Shown here in pieces: positions 9,568-19,000 of a stretch of DNA of 64,000 nucleotides. The position numbers were made by a program, and so were the translations under genes. Source of the stretch: Massilia varians (GTDB taxonomy: Bacteria > Pseudomonadota > Gammaproteobacteria > Burkholderiales > Burkholderiaceae_D). How positions within the stretch are numbered: position 1 is the first letter of the stretch; each line of letters opens with the position of its first letter. Location of the stretch: assembly GCF_027923905.1 (NCBI RefSeq), contig NZ_AP026966.1:2667001-2731000 (forward strand), read 5' to 3'. The notes beneath the pieces are model-generated. The model was not told the DNA's origin, made no database searches, and worked only from the letters and a program-made list of their open reading frames with translations.

Positions 9568-9930
9568 TCAGACCGGCATCGGGCGATTGCTGTTCAGGTC
9601 GAGGAAGCCGCGGATGATGCGGTAGGCCGCCCACAGCCAGGCCGCTCCCCACACGATCAGCGCGATCGGGATGCCGATGATGGTGATCGCCAGCACCCAG
9701 GCGACGACCGACCACACCAGGTACCACCAGAACGCCCGGATCATCCAGGTGTGATGCGAGTACACGATGGTGCCCTGGGTCTCCGGACGCTTGACGTAGT
9801 TGACGATCAGCACCAGGAGCGACAGCAGGCCGGCCGAGAACAGGAAGGTCAGGGCGTGGGCGACGTACAGGATACGCGCGAACTGCTTGGCGTCCTCGGT
9901 TCCGCGATCCATTACCAGGTCTTGCGACAT
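9568..9930 (-). CDS. DUF4870/Tic20-like integral membrane protein
   Basis: A 120-residue protein with three predicted hydrophobic segments (ILYVAHALTFLFSAGLLSLLVL, FWWYLVWSVVAWVLAITII, IALIVWGAAWLWAAYRII). The spacing resembles the DUF4870 family. The ATG at 9930 sits behind a good AAGGAGA site, which selects this start over the longer open frame. No biochemical role is known for the family, and there is no operon partner. Confidence 0.75.
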   Translation of the reverse strand: MSQDLVMDRGTEDAKQFARILYVAHALTFLFSAGLLSLLVLIVNYVKRPETQGTIVYSHHTWMIRAFWWYLVWSVVAWVLAITIIGIPIALIVWGAAWLWAAYRIIRGFLDLNSNRPMPV

Positions 9931-10048
9931 CAGTTTTCTCCTTAGAGGAACACGGGAACGCCCCGTAGGCGACGATTGTAGCAGCCAGTGCTGCCGTTTT
10001 GCCAACATGAGGGCCGAAGGCGGCTTCTTCAAGACCGGCGCCGCGGTC

Positions 10049-10486
10049 TCACCTCAGCTGCGATTCGACCCAGGCGGCCAGGCGGCCGGCATCCATGGCC
10101 CCGGATTGGCGCGCCACTTCGCGGCCGCCACGGAACAGCGCCAGGGTCGGGATGCTGCGGATGGCGAACTGTGCCGCCAGGTCCTGGCTGCGTTCGGTAT
10201 CGACCTTGAGCAGGCGCAGCGCCGGCTCGAGCCGCTGCGCCGCCTGGGCGAAGTGCGGCGCCATCATCTTGCAGGGGCCGCACCACTCGGCCCAGAAATC
10301 GACCAGCACCGGAATGTCGTTGCGGCCCACATGTTTCTGGAAACGCGCGCTGTCGACGTCGAGCGGGCGGCCGGTAAACAGGGCCTGGGCGCACTTGCCG
10401 CACACGGGCGCATCGCGCAGTCGCTCGGGCGCCAGCCGGTTCACCGCATCGCAGTGCGGGCAGACGATATGGATCGGTTCGCTCAT
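10049..10486 (-). CDS. trxC: Thioredoxin 2 (TrxC)
   Basis: A cytoplasmic thiol-disulfide reductase induced by oxidative stress in related bacteria. The protein is 145 residues. It has an N-terminal zinc site formed by two CxxC pairs (Cys 9/12 and 29/32), then a thioredoxin fold with the active site WCGPC (Cys 69 and 72) and cis-Pro in SIPTLALF. The zinc finger distinguishes TrxC from TrxA. A strong AAGGAGG site precedes ATG 10486. Confidence 0.95.
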   Translation of the reverse strand: MSEPIHIVCPHCDAVNRLAPERLRDAPVCGKCAQALFTGRPLDVDSARFQKHVGRNDIPVLVDFWAEWCGPCKMMAPHFAQAAQRLEPALRLLKVDTERSQDLAAQFAIRSIPTLALFRGGREVARQSGAMDAGRLAAWVESQLR

Positions 10487-10591
10487 CGGGTCCTCCTTCG
10501 TTGACAGACCTGGGTATTGTAAGCGGAACATCATGCGCCGCCCTCGCAGCGCGTTTCGTAGAATGGCGTCATTGCCATCATTGCCAGATTT

Positions 10592-11380
10592 ATGACAGAT
10601 CACGCCAATGTGCCGGGCCGCCTGCTGGTCGGCTGTGCCGGCTGGAGCCTGCCCAAGGCCGATGCCTCTTCGTTTCCCGTCGAGGGCAGCCACCTGGAAC
10701 GCTACGCCGCCGTGTTTCCCATGGTCGAAATCAACTCGTCCTTCTACCGTCCGCACCGTCCGGCGACCTATGCCAAGTGGGCCGCCTGCGTGCCCGACGA
10801 CTTCCGCTTCGCGGTCAAGGTGCCGCGGGCGATCACGCACGACGCCCGCATGGAAGACGTGGAGCAGCTGCTGGTGCAGTTCGCCGCCGAGGCCGGGGAG
10901 CTGGGCGACAAGCTGGGCTGCCTGCTGGTGCAGCTGCCGCCCAAGTTCGGCTTCGTCGACGAGACCGCCCGCAGCTTCTTCCGCCAGCTGCATGCGCTCT
11001 TCGGCACGACCATCGCGTTCGAGGCGCGCCATCCGGGCTGGTTCTCGGAGGCGGCGACCGCGCTGCTGGCCGAAAGCCGCGTCACCCGCGTGATCGCCGA
11101 CCCCGCCGCCGGCCAGCCCGGCCCGCACGTGCCGACCAGCAGCGACGCGGTCTACGTGCGCCTGCACGGCACGCCGCGCATCTACTACTCCAGATACTCG
11201 CCGGAGTATGTCGAGTCGGTGCGGCGCGAACTGGCGCGCCAGACGGCGGCCGGGCGCACCTGCTGGTGCGTGTTCGATAACACGGCGGCCTTCGAGGCCG
11301 TGCCGAACGCCCTGCAACTGCTGCACGGCCCGGACGGGCAGATGCTGGACGAGTCCGCCATACCGCCAGCGCCATGGTGA
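10592..11380 (+). CDS. DUF72 domain-containing protein
   Basis: A 262-residue DUF72 (YecE-like) protein with a predicted TIM-barrel fold. Family blocks visible are GCAGWSLPK near the N-terminus, YAAVFPMVEINSSFYRPH, FRFAVKVPRAITH, LLVQLPPKFGF, FEARHPGWF and VRLHGTPRIYY. The conserved Asn/Asp/His/Arg cluster suggests an enzyme, but no reaction is established. The ORF overlaps the next gene by 7 nt, so both are translated from one mRNA. Confidence 0.88.
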   Translation: MTDHANVPGRLLVGCAGWSLPKADASSFPVEGSHLERYAAVFPMVEINSSFYRPHRPATYAKWAACVPDDFRFAVKVPRAITHDARMEDVEQLLVQFAAEAGELGDKLGCLLVQLPPKFGFVDETARSFFRQLHALFGTTIAFEARHPGWFSEAATALLAESRVTRVIADPAAGQPGPHVPTSSDAVYVRLHGTPRIYYSRYSPEYVESVRRELARQTAAGRTCWCVFDNTAAFEAVPNALQLLHGPDGQMLDESAIPPAPW

Positions 11381-12156
11381 CCGCCAGCTTCCGCTTCTAC
11401 GACGTGCTCGGCGACTTCCTGCCGCGCGAACGGCGCGGGCGCGAATTCAGCACCCCGTGCGCGCGCGCGGCCACGGCCAAGCACATGATCGAGGCGCTGG
11501 GCGTGCCGCACACGGAAGTCGAGCTACTGCTGGTCAACGGCGCGTCGAGCGGCTTCGATCACCTCCTGCGCGAAGGCGACCGGGTGGCCGCCTATCCGGC
11601 CTTCGGGACGCTCGACGTGCGCCCGCTGCAGCGCCTGCGCCACTGGCCCGAAGGGCGCCTGCGCTTCGTGGCCGACGCCCACCTGGGCGCGCTGGCGCGG
11701 CTGCTGCGCATGGCCGGCTACGACACGCTCTACGACAACCATTACCAGGACGGGCAGCTCGAGCGCATCGCGTTCGAGGAAGGGCGGGTGCTGCTCACGC
11801 GCGATCGCGACCTGCTCAAGCGCCGCGGCGTCGAACTGGGCTGCTACCTGCACGCGCTCGCGCCCGAGGCGCAGCTGCGCGAGCTGTTTGCGCGCCTGCG
11901 TCTGGGCCCCGGGATGCGGCCGTTCTCGCTGTGCCTGCACTGCAACCTGCCCTTGCACCCGGTCGCCAAGGCGGTGGTCGCCGGGCGCCTGCCGCCGCGG
12001 GTCGCCGAGCTGCACCGGGAGTTCACCACGTGCCGCCACTGCGGCCGGGTGTACTGGAAGGGCTCGCACCACGCGCGCATGGCAGCGCTCCTGCGGGGCG
12101 TGGCGGCGCCCCCGGCTGATGTAGAATTGCCGCCGACCCCTGACTCCCATTCCTGA
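11374..12156 (+). CDS. Mut7-C RNAse domain protein with N-terminal ubiquitin-like domain
   Basis: A 260-residue two-domain protein. The N-terminal ~85 residues match the Mut7-C ubiquitin (ThiS/MoaD-like) type (FRFYDVLGDFL, HMIEALGVPHTEVELLLVNG). The rest matches the Mut7-C PIN-like RNAse domain (RFVADAHLGALARLLRMAGYDTLYD, VLLTRDRDLLKRRGVE) with a C-terminal zinc ribbon (CLHCN and CRHCGRVYWKGSH). The acidic residues of the PIN-like core are present. A nuclease role is inferred from the domain name only. Confidence 0.85.
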   Translation: MVTASFRFYDVLGDFLPRERRGREFSTPCARAATAKHMIEALGVPHTEVELLLVNGASSGFDHLLREGDRVAAYPAFGTLDVRPLQRLRHWPEGRLRFVADAHLGALARLLRMAGYDTLYDNHYQDGQLERIAFEEGRVLLTRDRDLLKRRGVELGCYLHALAPEAQLRELFARLRLGPGMRPFSLCLHCNLPLHPVAKAVVAGRLPPRVAELHREFTTCRHCGRVYWKGSHHARMAALLRGVAAPPADVELPPTPDSHS

Positions 12157-12160
12157 CAGC

Positions 12161-12577
12161 GTGAGCGAGCACCTTCCGCCGTTTCCTTTCCCCGTCCGCA
12201 CGGAGTGCCCGCCGGGCGCCTGCGTGTGCGAACGCGACCGTGTGATGGCCGATCCCGGGGCCGACCACCGGCCGCTGGCGCTGACCCGCCAGCAGGAACA
12301 GAAGCTGGTCGAGCGCATCGAGCGCGTCGAGAGCTACGCCGACCTCAAGCACGTGCAGGAGCTGATCCGCAAGAACCTGGGCGCCGAGCTGCGCATCGAG
12401 CCGGGCCCGAACGAGGTGCGCACGGTGCGCGGGATCATCGTCGTGCTGGAAGAAAAACCCGGCTTGTGCAAGAAAGCGCGCCAGTCGGTGCCGGCGGCGG
12501 TGCGCCGCTGCCTGAACGAGCGCCCCGAGATTGCCTACGCCTTGCTGGATGCCCACGACCTGTTTGCTTCCCGCTAG
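12161..12577 (+). CDS. Hypothetical protein with Cys-rich N-terminus
   Basis: A 138-residue protein I do not recognise. The GTG start at 12161 is 2 nt after the Mut7-C gene, suggesting coupling; an ATG at 12245 is an alternative that would drop the first 28 residues. Residues 15-25 hold a Cys cluster (CPPGACVCER) that could bind metal. The middle is helical and charged (QQEQKLVERIERVESYADLKHVQELI), and a beta segment follows (VRGIIVVLEEKPGLCKKAR). Codon use is typical of the window, so it is likely real. Confidence 0.6.
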   Translation: MSEHLPPFPFPVRTECPPGACVCERDRVMADPGADHRPLALTRQQEQKLVERIERVESYADLKHVQELIRKNLGAELRIEPGPNEVRTVRGIIVVLEEKPGLCKKARQSVPAAVRRCLNERPEIAYALLDAHDLFASR

Positions 12578-12659
12578 CGCCGCCGCACGCGTTTCGCTTG
12601 GCTCTTATACAATGTGCACGAGGCGGCAACAGCCGCATGCATTCATCAGGAGAACAGCA

Positions 12660-13049
12660 ATGTCGGGCTACAGCATCAACATCGAAGAGAAAACCCTGGC
12701 CGGAAACAACTTCCGCGAAGTGCTCTACACCACCGCGCGCAGCCAACTGGTCATCATGACCCTGCAGCCGGGCGAAGAGATCGGCCTCGAGCAGCATGAA
12801 GGCCACGACCAGTTCATCCGCGTCGAGGCGGGCGAGGGCGTCGCCATCCTGGATGGCGAAGAGCACAAGCTGGAAGACGGCGTCGCGGTGGTGGTCCCGG
12901 CCGGCACCGAGCATAACGTCATCAATACCTCGAAGACCGAGCCGATGCGCCTGTACACCCTGTACACTCCGCCGGAGCATCCGGACGGCATCGTCCACGC
13001 CACCAAGGCCGAGGCGGACGAGTACGAACGCCAGCACCACGGCCATTGA
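12660..13049 (+). CDS. Cupin domain-containing protein
   Basis: A 129-residue single-domain cupin. Motif 1 is visible as GEEIGLEQHEGHDQFIRVEAGEG, with the metal-binding His, His, Glu pattern. Motif 2 is PAGTEHNVINTS, giving the last His. Small cupins of this type bind a metal and may be isomerases or dioxygenases; the substrate is unknown. The ATG at 12660 has a clear AGGAGA site, and a TACAAT -10-like box lies at 12608-12613. Confidence 0.85.
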   Translation: MSGYSINIEEKTLAGNNFREVLYTTARSQLVIMTLQPGEEIGLEQHEGHDQFIRVEAGEGVAILDGEEHKLEDGVAVVVPAGTEHNVINTSKTEPMRLYTLYTPPEHPDGIVHATKAEADEYERQHHGH

Positions 13050-13069
13050 CGGCTTGCCGCGGGCATGAA

Positions 13070-13095
13070 AAAGGCCGGCATGCGTGCCGGCCTTT
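13070..13095. terminator. Intrinsic terminator after cupin gene
   Basis: An 11-bp perfect stem (AAAGGCCGGCA / TGCCGGCCTTT) with a TGCG loop, A-rich before and T-rich after. It can act in both directions between the convergent cupin and lipoprotein genes. Confidence 0.8.
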
Positions 13096-13109
13096 CTATG
13101 CGCATGCGC

Positions 13110-13529
13110 TCAGCGCCGCCAATGGTAGGGGAAACGGGTGCCGATGTGGCCGCCCCAGCCGCGATGGTGCCCCCAGCCGCGGCCGAAGTTGAAGCCGAGA
13201 CCGATCGAGACCGGCGGATAGTAGTAGCGCGGCTGGTAGATCGGCTCCGGCACGTACACCGGCTGCGGCACGTAGACCGGCGCCGGCTGCACATAGACCG
13301 GCGCCTGCTGCACCACCACCGGTGCGCTGCTATAGGTGGTGGTTCCGGCGTCCCCGGCGGCGGCCGCACGGGCGCCGGTGCCCAAGGGCACCGGCGTGAC
13401 GGACACGACCTGCCACTGGCTCGGATCGCCAGAACGCGGATAGGCCTGGCTGCCGTAGTAGTTCGGGCCGGGCGCAGCGCAGCCGGCCAGCACGGCCAGC
13501 GACGCGGTAACAATGATGAGTTTCTTCAT
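13110..13529 (-). CDS. Tyr/Pro/Gly-rich lipoprotein
   Basis: A 139-residue precursor with a lipoprotein signal (MKKLIIVTASLAVLAGC) and therefore lipidated at Cys. The mature part is low complexity: repeated VYV-P-P units (PVYVQPAPVYVPQPVYVPEPIY) followed by a Gly/His-rich end (GRGWGHHRGWGGH). A good AGGAGG site precedes ATG 13529. The composition suggests a cell-envelope structural role; no named family is assigned. Confidence 0.8.
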   Translation of the reverse strand: MKKLIIVTASLAVLAGCAAPGPNYYGSQAYPRSGDPSQWQVVSVTPVPLGTGARAAAAGDAGTTTYSSAPVVVQQAPVYVQPAPVYVPQPVYVPEPIYQPRYYYPPVSIGLGFNFGRGWGHHRGWGGHIGTRFPYHWRR

Positions 13530-13624
13530 GACGGTCCTCCTGATGCCATCATGATAGGAAAATCGGTGCACTGTGCCGCGCGAAATTACACCCTGTTACA
13601 GACGCCCGGGCCCGCGACATCCGC

Positions 13625-14968
13625 TCAGCCGACCTCCGGCGCGCTCAGCGCGGTCAATCGCCGCAGCGGCACGGCAGCGGCCAGGGCCTGGTAGCCGGCA
13701 TCGTTCGGGTGCAGCCCGTCGCCGCTGTTGTACGCACTGCGCAGGTAGTCCGGCGCCGCCGGATCGGCCAGCACCCGGTCCCAGTCGACCAGGGCGTCGA
13801 ACGCGTTGGCCGTACGCAGCCAGCTGTTGACCTGCTGGCGCACGGTTTCGCGCGCCGCCGAGTTTCGCCCGGAACCCTGGATCGGCGGCAGCGTCGCCCC
13901 GACGATCGTGACGCCGCGTGCCCGCGCGCGCATGATCAGCTGGCGATATCCGTTGATCAGGTCGTCGCGCATCCGGGTCAGGGCGGTACTGGACGCCAGG
14001 ATGATGTCGTTGATGCCGATCGCCACGATCGCGGACTCGACCCCGGGCGTGGCCAGCACGTCCCAATCGAAGCGTTCGAGCACGTCGTGGCCGGCCAGCA
14101 GCGCGTTCGGGTCGTCCACCAGTAGCCGGTTGCCGGCGATCCCCCGGTTCACCACCCCGATCCGTCCCGCCGTGCCCAGCTCCGCCTGCAGCCGGCGCGC
14201 CAGGTAGTCCGGCCAGCGCCGGTTCTGGTTCACGGTGCTGCCCTGGCCGTCGGTGAGCGAGTCGCCGATCGCCACGACGCAGGGCGCGCCGACGTCGACG
14301 TCCACTTCGGTGAGGAAGGGCCAGGACGCGAAGCTGCGCGTATAGCTGAACGTGGTGTTGGCCGCCGCATTGCCCGTGGCGACATAGGTCGAGGACCAGG
14401 AGTCACGGTGCAGCGTGCTGGCCCTGGCCGGCGCGCTGGCGGGAAAATACAGGCTGATGGCCAGGTCGGCGAAAGGGGCGAGCTGGAAGAACAGGGGATC
14501 GGACAGGACGGCGGCGCCGGGCTGGATGCTGACGTAGCTCCTGCCGCCGAAGGTCAGCGGATGGTTCGAGCCCGCGACGACCGCTTGCGCGCTGCCGCGC
14601 AGGCCGATCCAGGCGGCGTCGATGGCGAGCGGCGCGCTGCCCATCTGGTTCGACAGGCGCACGCGCACGCGGTTGCCGCCGATGCTGGCGCGTACGGCCA
14701 TGCGGATTGTCTGGCCGCTGAAGTTGTAATCGTAGTAGCTGCCGGCGGGGGCCGGTCCGGCCGGCGCGCATCCCCAGCTTGCGCACCAGCCGGGCAGCGA
14801 CTGTGCCGCGGCACCGAAGGGCGCCAAGGCTAGACTGCCTGCCAGGGCCGGCACGCCGAGGACGAAGCGCCGCCGGTTGTGGTCGGGAGTGCTGCACGTG
14901 TGGGCAGAATCGTGTGGATGGGAATCGGAAACGGACGGAAGCGACGTGCGGAAGGCCGGAATGGACAT
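13625..14968 (-). CDS. Tat-exported SGNH/GDSL hydrolase
   Basis: A 447-residue secreted hydrolase. Residues ~30-56 form a twin-arginine signal (NRRRFVLG, hydrophobic core, GAAAQS cleavage). About 150 residues of beta-rich N-terminal domain precede the SGNH core, which has the GDSL block IGDSLTDGQGS (nucleophile Ser), the GIND block (IGINDIIL) and the catalytic DxxH (GDGLHPNDAGY). Related proteins deacetylate or de-esterify carbohydrates, so a polysaccharide esterase is plausible. The ATG has an AGGAG site. Confidence 0.85.
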   Translation of the reverse strand: MSIPAFRTSLPSVSDSHPHDSAHTCSTPDHNRRRFVLGVPALAGSLALAPFGAAAQSLPGWCASWGCAPAGPAPAGSYYDYNFSGQTIRMAVRASIGGNRVRVRLSNQMGSAPLAIDAAWIGLRGSAQAVVAGSNHPLTFGGRSYVSIQPGAAVLSDPLFFQLAPFADLAISLYFPASAPARASTLHRDSWSSTYVATGNAAANTTFSYTRSFASWPFLTEVDVDVGAPCVVAIGDSLTDGQGSTVNQNRRWPDYLARRLQAELGTAGRIGVVNRGIAGNRLLVDDPNALLAGHDVLERFDWDVLATPGVESAIVAIGINDIILASSTALTRMRDDLINGYRQLIMRARARGVTIVGATLPPIQGSGRNSAARETVRQQVNSWLRTANAFDALVDWDRVLADPAAPDYLRSAYNSGDGLHPNDAGYQALAAAVPLRRLTALSAPEVG

Positions 14969-15083
14969 GGCATGCTCCTGACGAGTGAGGCGCAGCCGCG
15001 GCGCGGCCGCACCAATACCATAGACCAGCAGCGCTGCTCATCCAATCATGCGCGTCAGTTTCCTTGAGCTGCCTCTTGGTTTC

Positions 15084-15136
15084 TTACGGAACAAACGAAC
15101 TATCGGAAACTTATGTCAATGAACAAGGTTCCGTAA
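15084..15136. repeat. Inverted repeat between GDSL hydrolase and serB
   Basis: TTACGGAAC (15084-15092) and GTTCCGTAA (15128-15136) are perfect 9-bp inverted arms 35 nt apart, in the gap upstream of the GDSL gene and downstream of serB. This could be a regulator site for the GDSL gene; nothing else is recognisable in this 180-bp gap. Confidence 0.3.
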
Positions 15137-15147
15137 ACTCATCACAT

Positions 15148-15996
15148 TCACTGGAGAACCGTGAGCAGACCATCCAGGCCCGAGAAGTTCAGGGCTAGCG
15201 CGGCCTGCGCGCGCACCACCGGCTTGGCGCGGAAGGCCACCGACAGGCCGGCGATGCCCATCATTTTCAGGTCGTTGGCGCCGTCGCCCATCACGATGGC
15301 CTGGCGCGGCTCCAGGCCGTACTGCGCGCAGACGCGCTGGACGGTACGCATCTTTTCTTCCGCATCGACGATGCCGCCGAGCACGCGGCCGGTCAGCTTG
15401 CCGTCCGCCACCTCCAGCACGTTCGCATGCGCGACGTCGAGCGACAGGCGCTGCTGCAGGCGCTCGGTGAAGAAGGTGAAGCCGCCCGACACCAGGAGGG
15501 TCTTCAGTCCCGCCGCCTGCACTGCCTTCAGCATCGCTTCGCCGCCCATCGAGATGCGCAGGCGCTCGTCGTAGACGCGCTCCAGGCTTGACGCAGCGAG
15601 CCCTTCGAGCAGGGCCACGCGGCGCGTCAGGCTGGCCGCGAAATCCAGTTCGCCGCGCATGGCCGCCTCGGTGATCTCGGCCACCTGGGGCTTGAGGCCC
15701 TGCATGTCGGCGATCTCGTCGATGCACTCGATGGTGATCAGGGTCGAGTCCATGTCCATGGCCACCAGGCCGAAATCACGCAGCGTGCGCCCGGCTTCGA
15801 TGAAGCAGGCATCGACCCCGGCCTCGAAGGCAGCGGCGTCGACGCGGTCCTTCAGCTGCGCCGAGAAAGGGACATCCTCGCAGCGCAGGGCATGGTCGCC
15901 GAGGCGGGTCTCGCGGCTTGGCTTGGCCAGCGCGGCCAGGCCCTCGAGCGTGTCGAAAGAGGCCTGCGGCCCCTGCAGCACCAGGTTCATCGTCAT
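15148..15996 (-). CDS. serB: Phosphoserine phosphatase SerB
   Basis: Last step of L-serine biosynthesis: O-phospho-L-serine to L-serine. The protein is 282 residues. It is a HAD-superfamily enzyme with motif I MDMDSTLI (nucleophile Asp), motif II LLVSGGFTFF, and motif III/IV VMGDGANDLKMM. The N-terminal ~75 residues form a shorter regulatory region than in ACT-containing homologues. The ATG at 15996 lies just downstream of the mfd stop (16005) in the same direction, so serB is probably read from the mfd transcript. Confidence 0.95.
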   Translation of the reverse strand: MTMNLVLQGPQASFDTLEGLAALAKPSRETRLGDHALRCEDVPFSAQLKDRVDAAAFEAGVDACFIEAGRTLRDFGLVAMDMDSTLITIECIDEIADMQGLKPQVAEITEAAMRGELDFAASLTRRVALLEGLAASSLERVYDERLRISMGGEAMLKAVQAAGLKTLLVSGGFTFFTERLQQRLSLDVAHANVLEVADGKLTGRVLGGIVDAEEKMRTVQRVCAQYGLEPRQAIVMGDGANDLKMMGIAGLSVAFRAKPVVRAQAALALNFSGLDGLLTVLQ

Positions 15997-16004
15997 TGTG
16001 TTTC

Positions 16005-19000
16005 TCAAGCGAGCAGTTGTTTGATGGTCTGTTTTACCTGCGTCACGCGGGCCGCCAGGTCGGGCATGCTGGCGCTGATGCGCAGCTTGTCCTGGCCGGC
16101 CAGCTTGATGTGGCGGTTCTTCTGGATCAGCGTGATGATCTTGACCGGATCGATCGGCGGCTTTTCCATGAACTGCAGGTTGGCGGCTTCGCCGTGGGCG
16201 TCGATCTTGACGATGCCGACCGACTTCGCCGCGATGCGCAGGCGGTGAGTCTCGATCAGGGCCTTGACCTGGTCCGGCATCTTGCCGAAGCGGTCGATCA
16301 GCTCTTCCTGCATGGCGTCGATCCGCTCCTGGCTTTCGCAGTTGGCAAGGCGCTTGTAGATCGACAGGCGCTCGTGCACGTCGCCGCAGTAGTCGGACGG
16401 CAGCAGGGCCGGCACGTGCAGGTTGATCTCGGTGGTCGAGGACAGCGGCGCGGCCAGGTCGGGCTCCTTGCCCGCCTTCAGCGACTTCACGGCGGCATTG
16501 AGCATGTCGGAGTACAGCTGGAAGCCGACTTCCAGCATCTCGCCCGATTGATTTTCGCCCAGCACCTCGCCGGCGCCGCGGATTTCCAGGTCGTGCATGG
16601 CCAGGTAGAAGCCGCTGCCCAGTTCCTCCATCGCCTGGATCGCATCCAGGCGGCGTTGCGCCTGCTTGGTCAGGCCGCTCACGTCGCTCACCAGGAGATA
16701 GGCATAGGCCTGGTGGTGCGAGCGTCCCACGCGGCCGCGCAGCTGGTGCAGCTGGGCCAGGCCGAAGCGGTCGGCGCGGTGCATGATGATGGTGTTCGCG
16801 GTCGGCACGTCGATGCCGGTCTCGATGATGGTCGTGCACAGCAGGATGTTGAAGCGCTGCTGGACGAAGTCGCGCATCACCTTCTCCAGGTCGCGCTCGT
16901 GCATCTGGCCGTGGGCCACGCCGATGCGCGCTTCCGGCAGGAGTTCCTGCAGCATGGCGCGGCGGTTCTCGATGGTCTCGACCTCGTTGTGCAGGAAGTA
17001 GATCTGGCCGCCGCGCTTCAGTTCGCGCAGGCAGGCTTCGCGGATGATGGAGCCGTCCTCGCTGCGCACGAAGGTCTTGATCGCCAGGCGCTTCTGCGGC
17101 GCGGTGGCGATGATGGAAAAGTCGCGCAGGCCTTCGAGCGCCATGCCGAGGGTGCGCGGGATCGGCGTCGCGGTCAGGGTCAGGACGTCGACCTCGGCGC
17201 GCAGGGCCTTCAAGGCCTCTTTCTGGCGCACGCCGAAGCGGTGTTCCTCGTCGATGATCACCAGCCCCAGGCGCGTGAACTTCACGTCCGAAGAGAGCAG
17301 CTTGTGGGTGCCGATCACGATGTCGAGCGTGCCGTCGGCCATGCCCTTGATCGCATTGTTGATTTCTTTGCCCGTCCGGAAGCGCGACAGCTCGGCGATC
17401 TTCACCGGCCAGTCGGCGAAGCGGTCGGCGAAGGTCTGCGCGTGCTGCTCGGCCAGCAGGGTGGTCGGGGCCAGGATCGCGACCTGCTTGCCGCCCATGA
17501 CGGCGATGAAGGCCGCCCGCAAGGCCACCTCGGTCTTGCCGAAGCCGACGTCGCCGCACACCAGCCGGTCCATCGGACGGCCCGAGGTCATGTCCTTGAT
17601 GACGTTGTGGATGGCCTCGAGCTGGTCCGGGGTTTCGTCGAAGCCGAAGCTGGCGGCGAAGTTCTCGTAGTCGGTGCTCGAGTACTCGAAAGCGTGACCC
17701 TGGCGCGCAGCGCGGCGCGCATACAGGTTGAGCAGTTCGGCGGCGGTGTCGCGCACCTGCTCGGCGGCTTTGCGCTTGGCCTTGTCCCACTGGCCGGAGC
17801 CGAGGGCGTGCAGCGGCGCATCTTCCGGCGAGGTGCCCGAGTAGCGCGAGATCACGTGCAGCTGCGAGACCGGCACGTACAGCTTGGTCTCCTTGGCGTA
17901 CTCCAGGTGCAGGAACTCGGTCTCGCCTTCGCCGAGATCCATGCTCATCAAGCCCATGTAGCGGCCGATGCCGTGGTTGATGTGCACCACCGGGTCGCCG
18001 ATCTTCAGCTCCGACAGGTCGCGCACCATCGATTCGACCTGGCTGGTCGCTTCCTGCTTCTTCTTGCCGGCGCGCCGGCCCGAGCCCGCATACAGCTCGG
18101 TCTCGGTGATGAACACCATGCGATCGGCATGGTCGTCGCACAGTTCAAATCCGGCCTGCAGCGGCGCCACGCCGAGCGCCAGTTTCGCGCTTGAAGCGCG
18201 CAAGCCCGCGAAGCCTTCGACGGGCGCCAGTTCCAGTCCGTATTCGTGGAAGTATTGCTGCAGGGTTTCGCGCCGGCCGGCCGAGTCGGCGACGATCATC
18301 ACCCGCGCATCCTGGCGCAGGAGGTAGGCCCGCAGGTTCGTCAGCGGATCGTCCAGGCGGCGGTTGACCGCGATGTCCGGGATCGGCGCCGACAGCTCCG
18401 AGGCCGGCGCGGCCGCATCCCTGGCGATGGTCCAGCGGCCGTGCGGCTTGGCGCAGGTGAAGAATTGCTCCGCGCCCAGGAACAGTTCGCGCGGCTCGAG
18501 GATCGGCCGTTCGCGGTCGCTTTTCAGGAATTTGTAGCGCGACTCGGTATCGAGCCAGAAGCGCTGGATCGCCGCTTCGATGTCGCCCACCAGGGCCAGC
18601 ATGGCGTCCTCGGGCAGGTAATCGAACAGGGTCGCGGTTTCTTCGAAAAACAGCGGCAGGTAGTACTCGATGCCGGCCGAGGCAATGCCGTTGCCGATGT
18701 CGCGGTAGATCGGCGAGCGCGAAGGATCGCCCTCGAAGCGCTCGCGCCAGCGGCCGCGGAAAGCGGTGCGCGCGGCTTCGTCCATCGGGAATTCGCGGCC
18801 CGGCAGCAGGCGCACTTCCTTGACCGGATACAGCGAGCGCTGGGTATCGGCATCGAAGGTACGGATCGACTCGATCTCGTCCCCGAACAAATCGAGGCGG
18901 TAGGGCAGCACCGAGCCCATCGGGAACAGGTCGATCAGGCCGCCGCGCACCGAGTATTCGCCCGGCGACATCACCTGCGACACGTGCGTATAGCCGGCCA

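Noticed and set aside
13110..13529. Tandem VYVPQP-like DNA repeats as a possible CRISPR or satellite
   Set aside because: They are codon-level repeats within a lipoprotein gene; no regular spacers.
15918..18194. Long open frame antisense to mfd
   Set aside because: No domain resemblance, composition of a shadow frame; mfd is intact on the other strand.
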